Of a stretch of DNA of 64,000 nt, positions 39,248 to 46,833 are shown in pieces. Source of the DNA: Candidatus Chloroploca mongolica (GTDB lineage: Bacteria > Chloroflexota > Chloroflexia > Chloroflexales > Chloroflexaceae); contig NZ_SIJK02000012.1 in NCBI RefSeq assembly GCF_004762035.2, positions 62,001 through 126,000 on the forward strand. Direction: 5' to 3'. The notes under the pieces were generated by a model that ran no database searches, had not been told where the DNA came from, and saw only the letters and a program-made list of their open reading frames with translations. A program made the position numbers and the translations under genes. Position 1 is the first letter of the stretch, and every line of letters begins with the position of its first letter.

Positions 39248-40354
39248 CTACGCACTCCGCTTGGCAAGCCAGTTATCAATCTGAGGCCATGTACGCTTAC
39301 TCGCGCCACTGCCCACCATCAGACCAATATGACCGCCCTTCATCTCGAGCAAGAGCTTATCTTGCGTGCCGAACTTATCCATAGCTGCCGTCGACTGGCA
39401 ATTAGGAACGATATGGTCTTTGTCGGCGATCACATTCAGCACACTGGCCTTGATATTCTGGAGCTCGACCGGACGGCCCTCCATGATCAACGTACCTTCC
39501 ATCAAGCGGTTCTCACGGAAAAACTCCTTGACCCACTGACGGAATGCAGCCCCAGGAAAATCGACATTATCGGTAACCCAGGTATTCATCGAGAGCCATG
39601 ACTCGACGACATTAGGATTATCGAGATTATCCCAGAGCTTGAGATAGTTCATGACATAGTTTTCGACTGGCTTGAGCATTTTGCTCCCATAGTCGATCAC
39701 TGCACCAGGAACATTGCCATATTGACGCACGAGTTCGTCAACATTGTAGAACTCAGTATTAAGCCACTTGTTGTAAGGGCCGGCTTCTTTGTTGGCAAAA
39801 TCGAGTGGCGCGGTCAACAAGATCAGATTGCGCAGGCCATCATCAGGACGCATTGCCGCATAGAGTGCGGTAATCGTTGCCCCGATACACCAGCCACACA
39901 AACTGAACTCGCGCGAGCCTGAATGACGTTGCACTGCCCTGACAGCCCGGGGGAGAAACTTGAGCGAGAAGTCCTCGAAATCATAGTTTGCATCTTCGAG
40001 ACCAGGCCGTCCCCAATCAAGCAGATAGATGTCATAGCCCTGCCGCACCATGTATTCAATGAAACTGTTGCCAGGCCGCAGATCATAAATATCAGGCCGG
40101 TTAATCAAAGCAAACACAAGCAGCAGCGGAGTGCCTTTGCGCTGCTCGGGGGGGGTCTGCGGATAGAAGTGGTACAGCTTCATCTTGTTGAGTGTCCAGA
40201 TTGTTTCACGGGGCGTTTGCCCGATCTGGACATTCATACGACTGGCGGCAATCTTTGAGAAGGTGTCGCTGCTCTTACCAAGGCGCTCCATCTCTTCATA
40301 CAATTTTGCCGTCATCACCTCAACATCGAAGGTTGCGGTGCTCGGTGTAGTCAT
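39248..40354 (-). CDS. phaC: Poly(3-hydroxyalkanoate) synthase, class III-like catalytic subunit
   Basis: A 368-residue enzyme that polymerises (R)-3-hydroxyacyl-CoA into storage polyester granules. The lipase-like box is GWCIGA with the nucleophilic Cys (in FSLCGWCIG), followed by the Asp region NVIADKDHIVP and the catalytic His in KGGHIGLMVGS. Its short length fits class III or IV (PhaC with PhaE or PhaR) rather than class I. ATG 40354 has AGGGAG upstream; TTG at 40360 is less likely. The companion gene lies 94 nt upstream. Confidence 0.95.
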   Translation of the reverse strand: MTTPSTATFDVEVMTAKLYEEMERLGKSSDTFSKIAASRMNVQIGQTPRETIWTLNKMKLYHFYPQTPPEQRKGTPLLLVFALINRPDIYDLRPGNSFIEYMVRQGYDIYLLDWGRPGLEDANYDFEDFSLKFLPRAVRAVQRHSGSREFSLCGWCIGATITALYAAMRPDDGLRNLILLTAPLDFANKEAGPYNKWLNTEFYNVDELVRQYGNVPGAVIDYGSKMLKPVENYVMNYLKLWDNLDNPNVVESWLSMNTWVTDNVDFPGAAFRQWVKEFFRENRLMEGTLIMEGRPVELQNIKASVLNVIADKDHIVPNCQSTAAMDKFGTQDKLLLEMKGGHIGLMVGSGASKRTWPQIDNWLAKRSA

Positions 40355-40448
40355 GGGCAACTCCCTAATATAGACGAAGAATGATCATGGCATGCAACAA
40401 CATCATGCCGTGACAACAGCACCCACTTGCATGTCTGCGCGGCGCGGC

Positions 40449-40883
40449 CTAACTTTCAGTTGTTTGCTTCCGGCTACGACGGTTGGCTGGCTTGGCCTCT
40501 TCAGCGGATGGATCAACAGACTGAGCAGGTTGTACCGAACCGAGCGCACGAATAGCAAACAGCACGTCGTCGAGTTGTGCCTGCATGTCATCAAGACGAA
40601 GTTCGATATTGGTCATACGGGCTGCAAGGCTTACAACTTCAGCACGCGAAGGCATGTTGACCTGGGCAAGGTAGGTCTCCATGTACTGTTGAACAGCCTT
40701 CTGTGCCGGAGCAGAAGCCGCAAGCAGCGTGTCGAGCTGCATGCCAATGGCTTTGGAAAAGACTTCCGTGTTGACCAGCGAAGTCATACCTTTCGCCCAG
40801 GCATCGAGGTTGGCGTCGCGAATGGTGCGCCAGGTGCCGAGCGGATCGTTAGGGTCAAACCCGCCGGTCGCGTTCTGGCTCAT
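40449..40883 (-). CDS. Short PhaE-like PHA synthase partner subunit
   Basis: A 144-residue mostly helical protein. The segment VNMPSRAEVVSLAARMTNIELRLDDMQ matches the C-terminal part of PhaE, the partner required by class III synthases; the long N-terminal part of typical PhaE (about 350 residues) is missing. It could also be a PhaR or phasin-like protein. ATG 40883 has AAAGGAGAC upstream. The Lys/Arg-rich tail (ANRRSRKQ) may bind DNA or the granule. Expressed just ahead of phaC. Confidence 0.7.
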   Translation of the reverse strand: MSQNATGGFDPNDPLGTWRTIRDANLDAWAKGMTSLVNTEVFSKAIGMQLDTLLAASAPAQKAVQQYMETYLAQVNMPSRAEVVSLAARMTNIELRLDDMQAQLDDVLFAIRALGSVQPAQSVDPSAEEAKPANRRSRKQTTES

Positions 40884-40959
40884 AAGAGTCTCCTTTGACA
40901 GTGCGCAATAAACACGCATTCCTTCTGTTTTAGTATTACCCCAAGGGTACCGTAGATAG

Positions 40960-40987
40960 TTACGACAGGGTTACATTGCAGTATAAT
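40960..40987 (+). promoter_or_regulatory. Promoter for the M3 peptidase gene
   Basis: TTACGA (40960-40965) and a perfect TATAAT (40982-40987) are 16 bp apart, 42 bp before the start codon. Confidence 0.5.
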
Positions 40988-41028
40988 TCATTCTAACGGA
41001 AGAGATAGAGAGAGAATGAGGTCATTCT

Positions 41029-42732
41029 ATGCAATTGTCACTACCCACATCAGCGCTCGAGACGCTTGAATGGGGCTGGGATGCGTGGCGCCCGGGGTTT
41101 GATCTGCTCCGTGAGGCACCACTTGATGCAAGCACCGTTGCAACATGGCTGGCAACGTGGACAACCTTGAGCAATTTGATCAGTGAGACCTATGCGCGTC
41201 TTTCGGTCGCAACAACGTGTGATACAACCGACCCCGTTGCCGAGCGGCGTTTTCATGCGTTTTTGAACGATGTCTACCCACAAGCGATGGCGGCTGATCA
41301 GGTATTGAAGCAACGTTTGCTGGCAAGCGGTCTTGAGCCAGAAGGGTTTGCGGTGCCGTTACGTCATTTGCGTGCTGAAGCAGCCTTGTTCCGCGAGGCA
41401 AATCTGCCGTTGCAAACCGAAGAACGACGGCTTGGCAATGAATATAATCGGGTAATCGGTGCTCAGACGGTGCATTGGGATGAACGTGAGTTGACGATTG
41501 CGCAGTTGGCCCCCTATTTTGAAGATCCTGACCGCAGGGTGCGCGAACAGGTCTGGCAACTGGCCTCCACCCGTCAACTGGCTGATCGTGAAGTCATCAA
41601 CGATCTCTGGCGCCAACTGCTCGCCTCGCGTTTGCAACTCGCGGCAAACGCCGATCTGCCTGATTACCGTACCTATGCCTGGCAAGCACGTCAGCGCTTT
41701 GACTATACGCCTGACGATTGTCTGCGCTTCCACGAAGCCATTGAAGAGGTAGCAGTGCCGGCTGCCGAGCGTGTCTATGCCCGGCGTGCGGCGCGTCTGG
41801 GGCTTGACCGCCTGCGGCCCTGGGATATCATTGCCCGTGCCCCCGAGGATAACCCGTTACGCCCATTTGCCAATGGCGAAGAACTGGCTGCCCGTGGCGA
41901 AGCCGTCTTGAGCCAGGTTGATCCGGTGCTCGGTACCCATTTTGGGACGATGAGGCGTGAACAGTTGCTTGATCTTGATAATCGTAAAGGCAAGGCTCCG
42001 GGTGGGTACTGCACGACTTTTGCGGCAGCCGGGCGTCCATTTATTTTTATGAATGCCGTCGGGATGGCAACGGATGTCCGTACCCTGCTGCACGAGGCCG
42101 GGCATGCCTTCCATGTCTTTGCGACCGATGCGTTGCCATACCATCAGCAGCGCTCAGTGCCAATTGAGTTTGCCGAAGTTGCCTCGATGGCGATGGAGTT
42201 GCTGGCCGCACCATATTTGCGCCGTGGCGATGGTGGCTACTATGCCGATGAAGCGGCATATGCACGCGCACGGATCGAGCATCTTGAGGGTATTCTGCTC
42301 TTCTGGCCGTATATGGCTGTAGTTGATGCGTTTCAGCATTGGGCATACACCAATCCTGAAGCAGCCGATGATCCATCAGCATGCGATACGGCCTGGGATG
42401 GCCTTTGGTCACGTTTCATGGGGACCCTTGACTGGTCAGGCTTTGAAAGTGACCGGATGACTGGCTGGCATCGCAAGCAGCATATCTATCGTTACCCATT
42501 TTATTATGTTGAGTATGGTATGGCACAACTCGGTGCCGTGCAAGTCTGGCGCAATGCGTTGCACGATCAACCAACTGCCGTCAAGCGCTACCGTGAGGCG
42601 CTGGCGCTTGGCGGAACAGTCACCCTCCCTGAACTCTTTGCCGCTGCGGGCGCACGTTTTGCCTTTGATCAGGGAACTCTGCAAGCCGCAGTCACGTTGA
42701 TTGAAGAGACGATTGACGAATTACAAGGGTGA
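41029..42732 (+). CDS. M3 family oligoendopeptidase
   Basis: A 567-residue cytosolic zinc peptidase of the thimet/PepF type. The metal motif HEAGH starts at His355 (TLLHEAGHAFH); a downstream ASMAMELLAAPYL provides the third ligand Glu, and APGGYCTTF and YYVEYGMAQLGAVQVW are family landmarks. It degrades short peptides. Monocistronic, with its own promoter; divergent from the PHA genes. Confidence 0.93.
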   Translation: MQLSLPTSALETLEWGWDAWRPGFDLLREAPLDASTVATWLATWTTLSNLISETYARLSVATTCDTTDPVAERRFHAFLNDVYPQAMAADQVLKQRLLASGLEPEGFAVPLRHLRAEAALFREANLPLQTEERRLGNEYNRVIGAQTVHWDERELTIAQLAPYFEDPDRRVREQVWQLASTRQLADREVINDLWRQLLASRLQLAANADLPDYRTYAWQARQRFDYTPDDCLRFHEAIEEVAVPAAERVYARRAARLGLDRLRPWDIIARAPEDNPLRPFANGEELAARGEAVLSQVDPVLGTHFGTMRREQLLDLDNRKGKAPGGYCTTFAAAGRPFIFMNAVGMATDVRTLLHEAGHAFHVFATDALPYHQQRSVPIEFAEVASMAMELLAAPYLRRGDGGYYADEAAYARARIEHLEGILLFWPYMAVVDAFQHWAYTNPEAADDPSACDTAWDGLWSRFMGTLDWSGFESDRMTGWHRKQHIYRYPFYYVEYGMAQLGAVQVWRNALHDQPTAVKRYREALALGGTVTLPELFAAAGARFAFDQGTLQAAVTLIEETIDELQG

Positions 42733-42768
42733 AAAGCCCACGCGCTACGATGAGCGAAGATGCTCAGT

Positions 42769-44235
42769 TTAGACCTGAACCGTCTCGTCAACGGGGCGGG
42801 CTTCCACCAGATCAGGCTGCACCGCAAGGGGTAGCCAGATGGCAAAGGTACTGCCGCGTCCTAGCTGGCTTGCAACCGTAGCATATCCTTGATGGGCTTC
42901 GGCGACACGCTTGACAATCGAGAGACCGAGCCCCGCACCGCCACTATGCCGCGAGCGCGACTGGTCGGCGCGGTAGAAACGGGCAAAAACATGCGCGAGT
43001 TCGGTCTCTTCGATGCCAATGCCAGTATCGGCGACACTCAGGCAAGCAAAGCCGTCCCGTTGTTCAAGACTCAACGTCACCGAGCCACCCTGCGGCGTAT
43101 ACTGCAACGCATTGACGCCCAGGTTGAGCAAGGCCTGTTTGAGACGATCACGGTCACCTTTGATGGTAACTTGGTCTTCGTTCCCAATGCGGAGGTGGAC
43201 ACCCTGAGCAAGGGGGCGCAACTCGCGATAGACTTCGAGCACGAGGGTATCAAGTTCCACCAGTTCACAGCGTAGTTCCACGTGGGCATCACTCTGGGCC
43301 AGGAGCAACAGATCATTCACCATGCGAATCAATCGTCCGGTCTCGCGGCGCATATCAATAACTGCCTCGGTCGCAAGCTCAGCATCACGCAAGCCTCCGC
43401 GGTCGAGCACCTCAAGATTGCCTTGCATCGCGGCGAGTGGGGTGCGCAGTTCATGGCTTACATCGGCAACAAAGCGTCGTTGGGTCGTAAAAAGATCTTC
43501 AAGGCGGGCAAGCAGATCATTAATCGTAATGGTCAAACGCTGGAACTCATCCTGATGAGGCGGCACAGGCACGCGCTGAGCAAGATCTTCGGCATTGACA
43601 ATGCCCTGTGCCGTCCGTGTCAATTCATCAATGGGGCGCAAGACCCGTCCTGCAATGAGCGTCGCACCGAGACCGGTGAGTAACAGGGCAATAGCGCTGC
43701 CACTGATCAACATTGCCGTCAGAACCCCCAGGGTCAGATCGACATCGCGCAGAGGACGCGAGATCTGAACGAGGCCAACCACCTGTTCATTACCCGATAA
43801 GACAAGTGGGGTCACAAGTGACTCGATGCGGAGACCGCCGACCTCACGCACAACACTATAGCCAGTTCCAACATCTTCGGGGCCGAGCAATAAGGCCTCG
43901 GGAGGAAGGGGAAGTTCACGATTGCCAAGATTGGGAGTACTATCGAGCAACTCGCCATCGGTACGAAAGATCTGCGCAACGAGATTGGGATTATTAAAAA
44001 TCTGGATAAACTCAACCCGCAAAAAAAGGCGGAGTTCGCCCGTGGGCGTACGAATCGGCTCGAGTCCACCGGCATTAAAAATGGCCCGCACCTGACTGGT
44101 GGCAGCCGAGAGCTCACGCTGCACCCCGGCATAAAGCGCCTGGCGGACAGCAAAATAGGTACCGCATCCGAGGAGCAGTAGAGCGAGGGCAAAAAAGACG
44201 GTATAGATAAGAGTCAGGCGTGCACGAAATGACAT
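42769..44235 (-). CDS. HAMP-domain sensor histidine kinase without an adjacent regulator
   Basis: A 488-residue membrane kinase. Helix 1 (about 8-30) and helix 2 (about 167-190) flank a ~135-residue external sensor region; HAMP spans about 190-245, the H box is DVSHELRTPLAAMQGNLEVL, and the HATPase ends with GGAGLGLSIVKRVAEAHQG. No response regulator gene is beside it; the nearest genes are meaB upstream and the peptidase (convergent). The regulator at 2771, also without kinase, is one possible partner but this is a guess. Confidence 0.93.
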   Translation of the reverse strand: MSFRARLTLIYTVFFALALLLLGCGTYFAVRQALYAGVQRELSAATSQVRAIFNAGGLEPIRTPTGELRLFLRVEFIQIFNNPNLVAQIFRTDGELLDSTPNLGNRELPLPPEALLLGPEDVGTGYSVVREVGGLRIESLVTPLVLSGNEQVVGLVQISRPLRDVDLTLGVLTAMLISGSAIALLLTGLGATLIAGRVLRPIDELTRTAQGIVNAEDLAQRVPVPPHQDEFQRLTITINDLLARLEDLFTTQRRFVADVSHELRTPLAAMQGNLEVLDRGGLRDAELATEAVIDMRRETGRLIRMVNDLLLLAQSDAHVELRCELVELDTLVLEVYRELRPLAQGVHLRIGNEDQVTIKGDRDRLKQALLNLGVNALQYTPQGGSVTLSLEQRDGFACLSVADTGIGIEETELAHVFARFYRADQSRSRHSGGAGLGLSIVKRVAEAHQGYATVASQLGRGSTFAIWLPLAVQPDLVEARPVDETVQV

Positions 44236-44294
44236 AGCAACTCGATGGGTCTTGCGCCTGCATCATCTGCAACGGCAAGGCCCGATGTAGATAC

Positions 44295-45248
44295 TCATGA
44301 TTGCAAGAGCAACTCAGCAGCCGTATAGGGATCGCGTTCGCGTGAAGCAATCATTGCCACGAGATCTTGCCAAGCCGTGCCACGTAACCGTTCAACAGCC
44401 AACTCCTGAACCGCAGCAATCAACTCACGCTCGGCAGCGTCAAGAGCACGTTGGCTTGTTGTCCCTGTTTCGCGGAGATACGCCAAATGTTGAGCAGCGG
44501 CATCAACAATGGCCTCACTGCCCTGATCCTTGAGCGCGACCGCCTTGAGCACGGGTGGTTGCCAGGCATCAGGCTGGTACGTACCGAGATGGAGCATCGT
44601 CTTGAGTTGTTGAACCACCCGATCAGCCCCGTCATGATCGGCCTTATTGACCACAAAGAGATCAGCAATTTCGAGCATACCGGCCTTGATGCTCTGCACA
44701 TCATCGCCCATCCCGGGCACCTCAACGACAATCGTCGTCTGGGCAGTACGGGCAATATCCACCTCGGACTGACCGGCCCCGACCGTTTCGATCAGAACCA
44801 CATCAAAGCCTGCCGCATCGAGGAGCACCACTGCATCGGCAGTAGCCCGTGCAAGCCCCCCAAGGCGACCACGGCTCGCCATCGAACGAATGAAGACCCC
44901 GGGGTCACCACCCAGCACTTGCATCCGAATGCGATCACCGAGGACGGCCCCACCACTAAAAGGCGAACTCGGATCAACGGCAATAATGCCCACCGTCATA
45001 CTACGGCGGCGCCATACCTGGGCCAGTACTGTAACCAGGGTTGACTTGCCGGCCCCAGGTGCCCCTGTGATCCCAACCACATGAGCATGACCCGTATAGG
45101 GGTAGGCATCCGCGAGCAGAGTACGGGCACGTGAACCACCCTGCTCTACCAGTGAAATCGCTCGTGCCAGAGCCCGACGATCCCCAGCCCGTAGGCGGGG
45201 GATCAAGTCGTCAGCACGCATAATGGAAGAAGGTTTGCTATTCGTCAC
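44295..45248 (-). CDS. meaB: MeaB/ArgK GTPase, methylmalonyl-CoA mutase chaperone
   Basis: A 317-residue G3E-family GTPase. Walker A is GAPGAGKST, followed by VDPSSPFSGGAVLGDRIRM, VIIETVG-like DVVLIETVGAGQSEVD, and NKAD for guanine specificity. It protects and reactivates B12-dependent methylmalonyl-CoA mutase. The GTG at 45248 starts 1 nt after the mutase B12 subunit gene, a strong functional link; ATG 45221 is an alternative start. Confidence 0.95.
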   Translation of the reverse strand: MTNSKPSSIMRADDLIPRLRAGDRRALARAISLVEQGGSRARTLLADAYPYTGHAHVVGITGAPGAGKSTLVTVLAQVWRRRSMTVGIIAVDPSSPFSGGAVLGDRIRMQVLGGDPGVFIRSMASRGRLGGLARATADAVVLLDAAGFDVVLIETVGAGQSEVDIARTAQTTIVVEVPGMGDDVQSIKAGMLEIADLFVVNKADHDGADRVVQQLKTMLHLGTYQPDAWQPPVLKAVALKDQGSEAIVDAAAQHLAYLRETGTTSQRALDAAERELIAAVQELAVERLRGTAWQDLVAMIASRERDPYTAAELLLQS

Positions 45249-45249
45249 A

Positions 45250-45657
45250 TCAATCTCGGCTTGCTAGTGCATGAGCCTTTATAAACCTGACAATATCGTG
45301 GGTTGAAGCGCCGGGGCCAAAGATCTCGGCGATACCATGTTCTGCCTTGAGAACCGCTGCTTCATTATCTGAGATAATACCACCAGCTACAACCAGCACA
45401 TCATCCATACCCTGTTCAGCTAGCAGACGCGTTACTTTGGGCAACAGGGTCATATGTGCTCCAGAGAGAATTGACAGACCGATGACATCAACATCTTCCT
45501 GAAGCGCAGCTTCCACAATCATCTGGGGAGTTTGTTGCAGACCAGTATAAATGACTTCCATGCCTGCATCACGTAGTGAACGGGCAATGACTTTGGCCCC
45601 ACGATCGTGACCATCAAGACCTGGCTTCGCAACAAGCACGCGGATTTTCCGCTCCAT
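45250..45657 (-). CDS. Methylmalonyl-CoA mutase, separate cobalamin-binding subunit
   Basis: A 135-residue B12-binding domain protein. The cobalt-ligand motif DGHDRG (15-20, His17) follows RVLVAKPGL, and GLSILSGAH and ADNE-type [11 protein letters not shown] complete the fold. In many bacteria this domain is the C terminus of the mutase; here it is a free subunit, so a separate large TIM-barrel subunit must lie elsewhere in the genome. SD AGGAGG precedes the start. It forms an operon with meaB. Confidence 0.95.
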   Translation of the reverse strand: MERKIRVLVAKPGLDGHDRGAKVIARSLRDAGMEVIYTGLQQTPQMIVEAALQEDVDVIGLSILSGAHMTLLPKVTRLLAEQGMDDVLVVAGGIISDNEAAVLKAEHGIAEIFGPGASTHDIVRFIKAHALASRD

Positions 45658-45885
45658 AGTGAGCCTCCTGGACTGGATAGGGTGAACATCGTTCGGGAAT
45701 TCCCGTATGAAAACTAAGACAGGGTTGTGGAAGGGCTAAATCAGCGTTCCATTCGTAGTGCCGACTGATGGTTTTTAAGAATTACATCAGGTAGTGCCGG
45801 CTTCTTAATCATTAGAGAGAAGTGCAAGACTGAAGAAATTATAGCATGGCTCTGATGTTCATTGCTAACAGTGGCTTTGTAAGAT

Positions 45886-45914
45886 TTGCATCTTTAGGAA
45901 TGATATGGTATACT
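45886..45914 (+). promoter_or_regulatory. Promoter of the tRNA-Glu/tRNA-Asp unit
   Basis: TTGCAT (45886-45891) and TATACT (45909-45914) are 17 bp apart; the -10 is preceded by TGG as at the atp promoter. The tRNA begins 20 bp after the -10 box. Confidence 0.7.
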
Positions 45915-45934
45915 CCTCGCTGTGATGAGGTTGT

Positions 45935-46011
45935 GGCCCCATCGTCTAGCGGCCTAGGACGCCACCCTCTCAAGGTGGAGATCGCGGGTTCGAATCCCGC
46001 TGGGGTCACCA
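45935..46011 (+). tRNA. tRNA-Glu (anticodon CTC), CCA encoded
   Basis: The 77-nt segment folds as a cloverleaf: the acceptor stem GGCCCCA pairs with TGGGGTC (one G-T pair), the anticodon stem CCACC/GGTGG carries loop CTCTCAA, the T loop is GGTTCGAATCC, and ACCA ends it. The anticodon CTC reads GAG codons. Confidence 0.96.
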
Positions 46012-46024
46012 ACAAACAAATCCT

Positions 46025-46100
46025 GGACCCGTGGTGTAGCGGTTAACATGTGGCCCTGTCAAGGCCAAGAGCGCGGGTTCGAATCCCGTCGGGTCCGCCA
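46025..46100 (+). tRNA. tRNA-Asp (anticodon GTC), CCA encoded
   Basis: The 76-nt segment folds as a cloverleaf: acceptor GGACCCG with CGGGTCC, anticodon stem TGGCC/GGCCA around loop CTGTCAA, T loop GGTTCGAATCC and terminal GCCA. It follows tRNA-Glu by 13 nt and shares its promoter and terminator. Confidence 0.96.
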
Positions 46101-46110
46101 ACCAGGTAGC

Positions 46111-46140
46111 AAAACGCTCAGAGTATACTCTGAGCGTTTT
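46111..46140. terminator. Bidirectional intrinsic terminator after the tRNAs
   Basis: A perfect 30-nt dyad (arms 46111-46125 and 46126-46140) has AAAA at one end and TTTT at the other, so it gives a hairpin with a U tract in both directions. It lies 4 bp past the stop of the YukD/FHA gene on the minus strand and 10 bp after tRNA-Asp, and would end both units. Confidence 0.85.
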
Positions 46141-46143
46141 GTG

Positions 46144-46818
46144 TTATGCCTCTTCCTCGCTTTCGACGTGACCAGTGACCATCTGGATGCGCAAGGTCGG
46201 CCCGGCATCGCCAGGCATAATGCGATCACCGTCGCGAAGCGGCACCATCGTTGCTGGGGGCAAGCGTTCTTGGTTGAGAAAGGTGGCAAGATCGGTACGC
46301 CGGGTAGCGATTGACCATCCCCCACGGGCCTCAGGCCCGATGTCACAGTGGGCTTCCCGTGACACGTAGGCATAGGCTGAGGTACGCTGGGCGAGGCGTG
46401 CCAGTTCCGCCTGATATGATCCAGGGTTCAGAAGTGCCATCATATGGAAGCACCAGGCTCGGGTCAAGGCAAGACGATGCTGCGGCAGAGTAATGGTGCT
46501 TCCATCAGGCAAACTGAGCAGACAGGCGATCTGACGGGTCAGCGCTTGCTCGGTCAACCAGAGATGAGTGCCACTTCGTATGCCGTGGATGCTCAGAGGT
46601 GCCTTGCTCGGCAAGGCTGGGCCATCAATGGTGCTGTTGCGGAGTTGGTATCGATGCATGTGACCCGTACGATCATGGGTGGGAAGGCCGCACCCGTGCG
46701 CCAGGAGGGGGATCAGTTGCACCGGAGGGCTGTCTTCACAGACAACAGTCGTTGTCTGCTCATGCCCCTCAACGAGCCAGTGCAGCGTAACAGTAAGGCT
46801 TTCACGCCGTGCTTGCAT
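46144..46818 (-). CDS. YukD-like ubiquitin-fold/FHA fusion protein of the type VII-like locus
   Basis: A 224-residue protein with no membrane helix. Residues 1-92 have the pattern of the YukD/EsaB ubiquitin-like domain (LTVTLHWLVEG start, a Pro-Pro turn, closing HGIRSGTHLWL). Residues ~95-215 look like an FHA domain, which binds phosphothreonine: ITLPQHRLALTRA, AYVSREAHCDI, GGWSIATRRTDLATFLN, and VPLRDGDRIMPG. YukD and FHA domains both occur in type VII secretion genes. SD GGAAG precedes the ATG, 15 nt after the ATPase stop. Last gene of the operon. Confidence 0.7.
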   Translation of the reverse strand: MQARRESLTVTLHWLVEGHEQTTTVVCEDSPPVQLIPLLAHGCGLPTHDRTGHMHRYQLRNSTIDGPALPSKAPLSIHGIRSGTHLWLTEQALTRQIACLLSLPDGSTITLPQHRLALTRAWCFHMMALLNPGSYQAELARLAQRTSAYAYVSREAHCDIGPEARGGWSIATRRTDLATFLNQERLPPATMVPLRDGDRIMPGDAGPTLRIQMVTGHVESEEEA

Positions 46819-46833
46819 CTCACTTCCTTTCGG

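Noticed and set aside
45658-45934. Possible cobalamin riboswitch ahead of the B12 mutase subunit gene
   Set aside because: No B12 box is visible in the minus-strand leader. Only a direct GTAGTGCCG repeat (45755 and 45791) is seen, which is too short to support a call.
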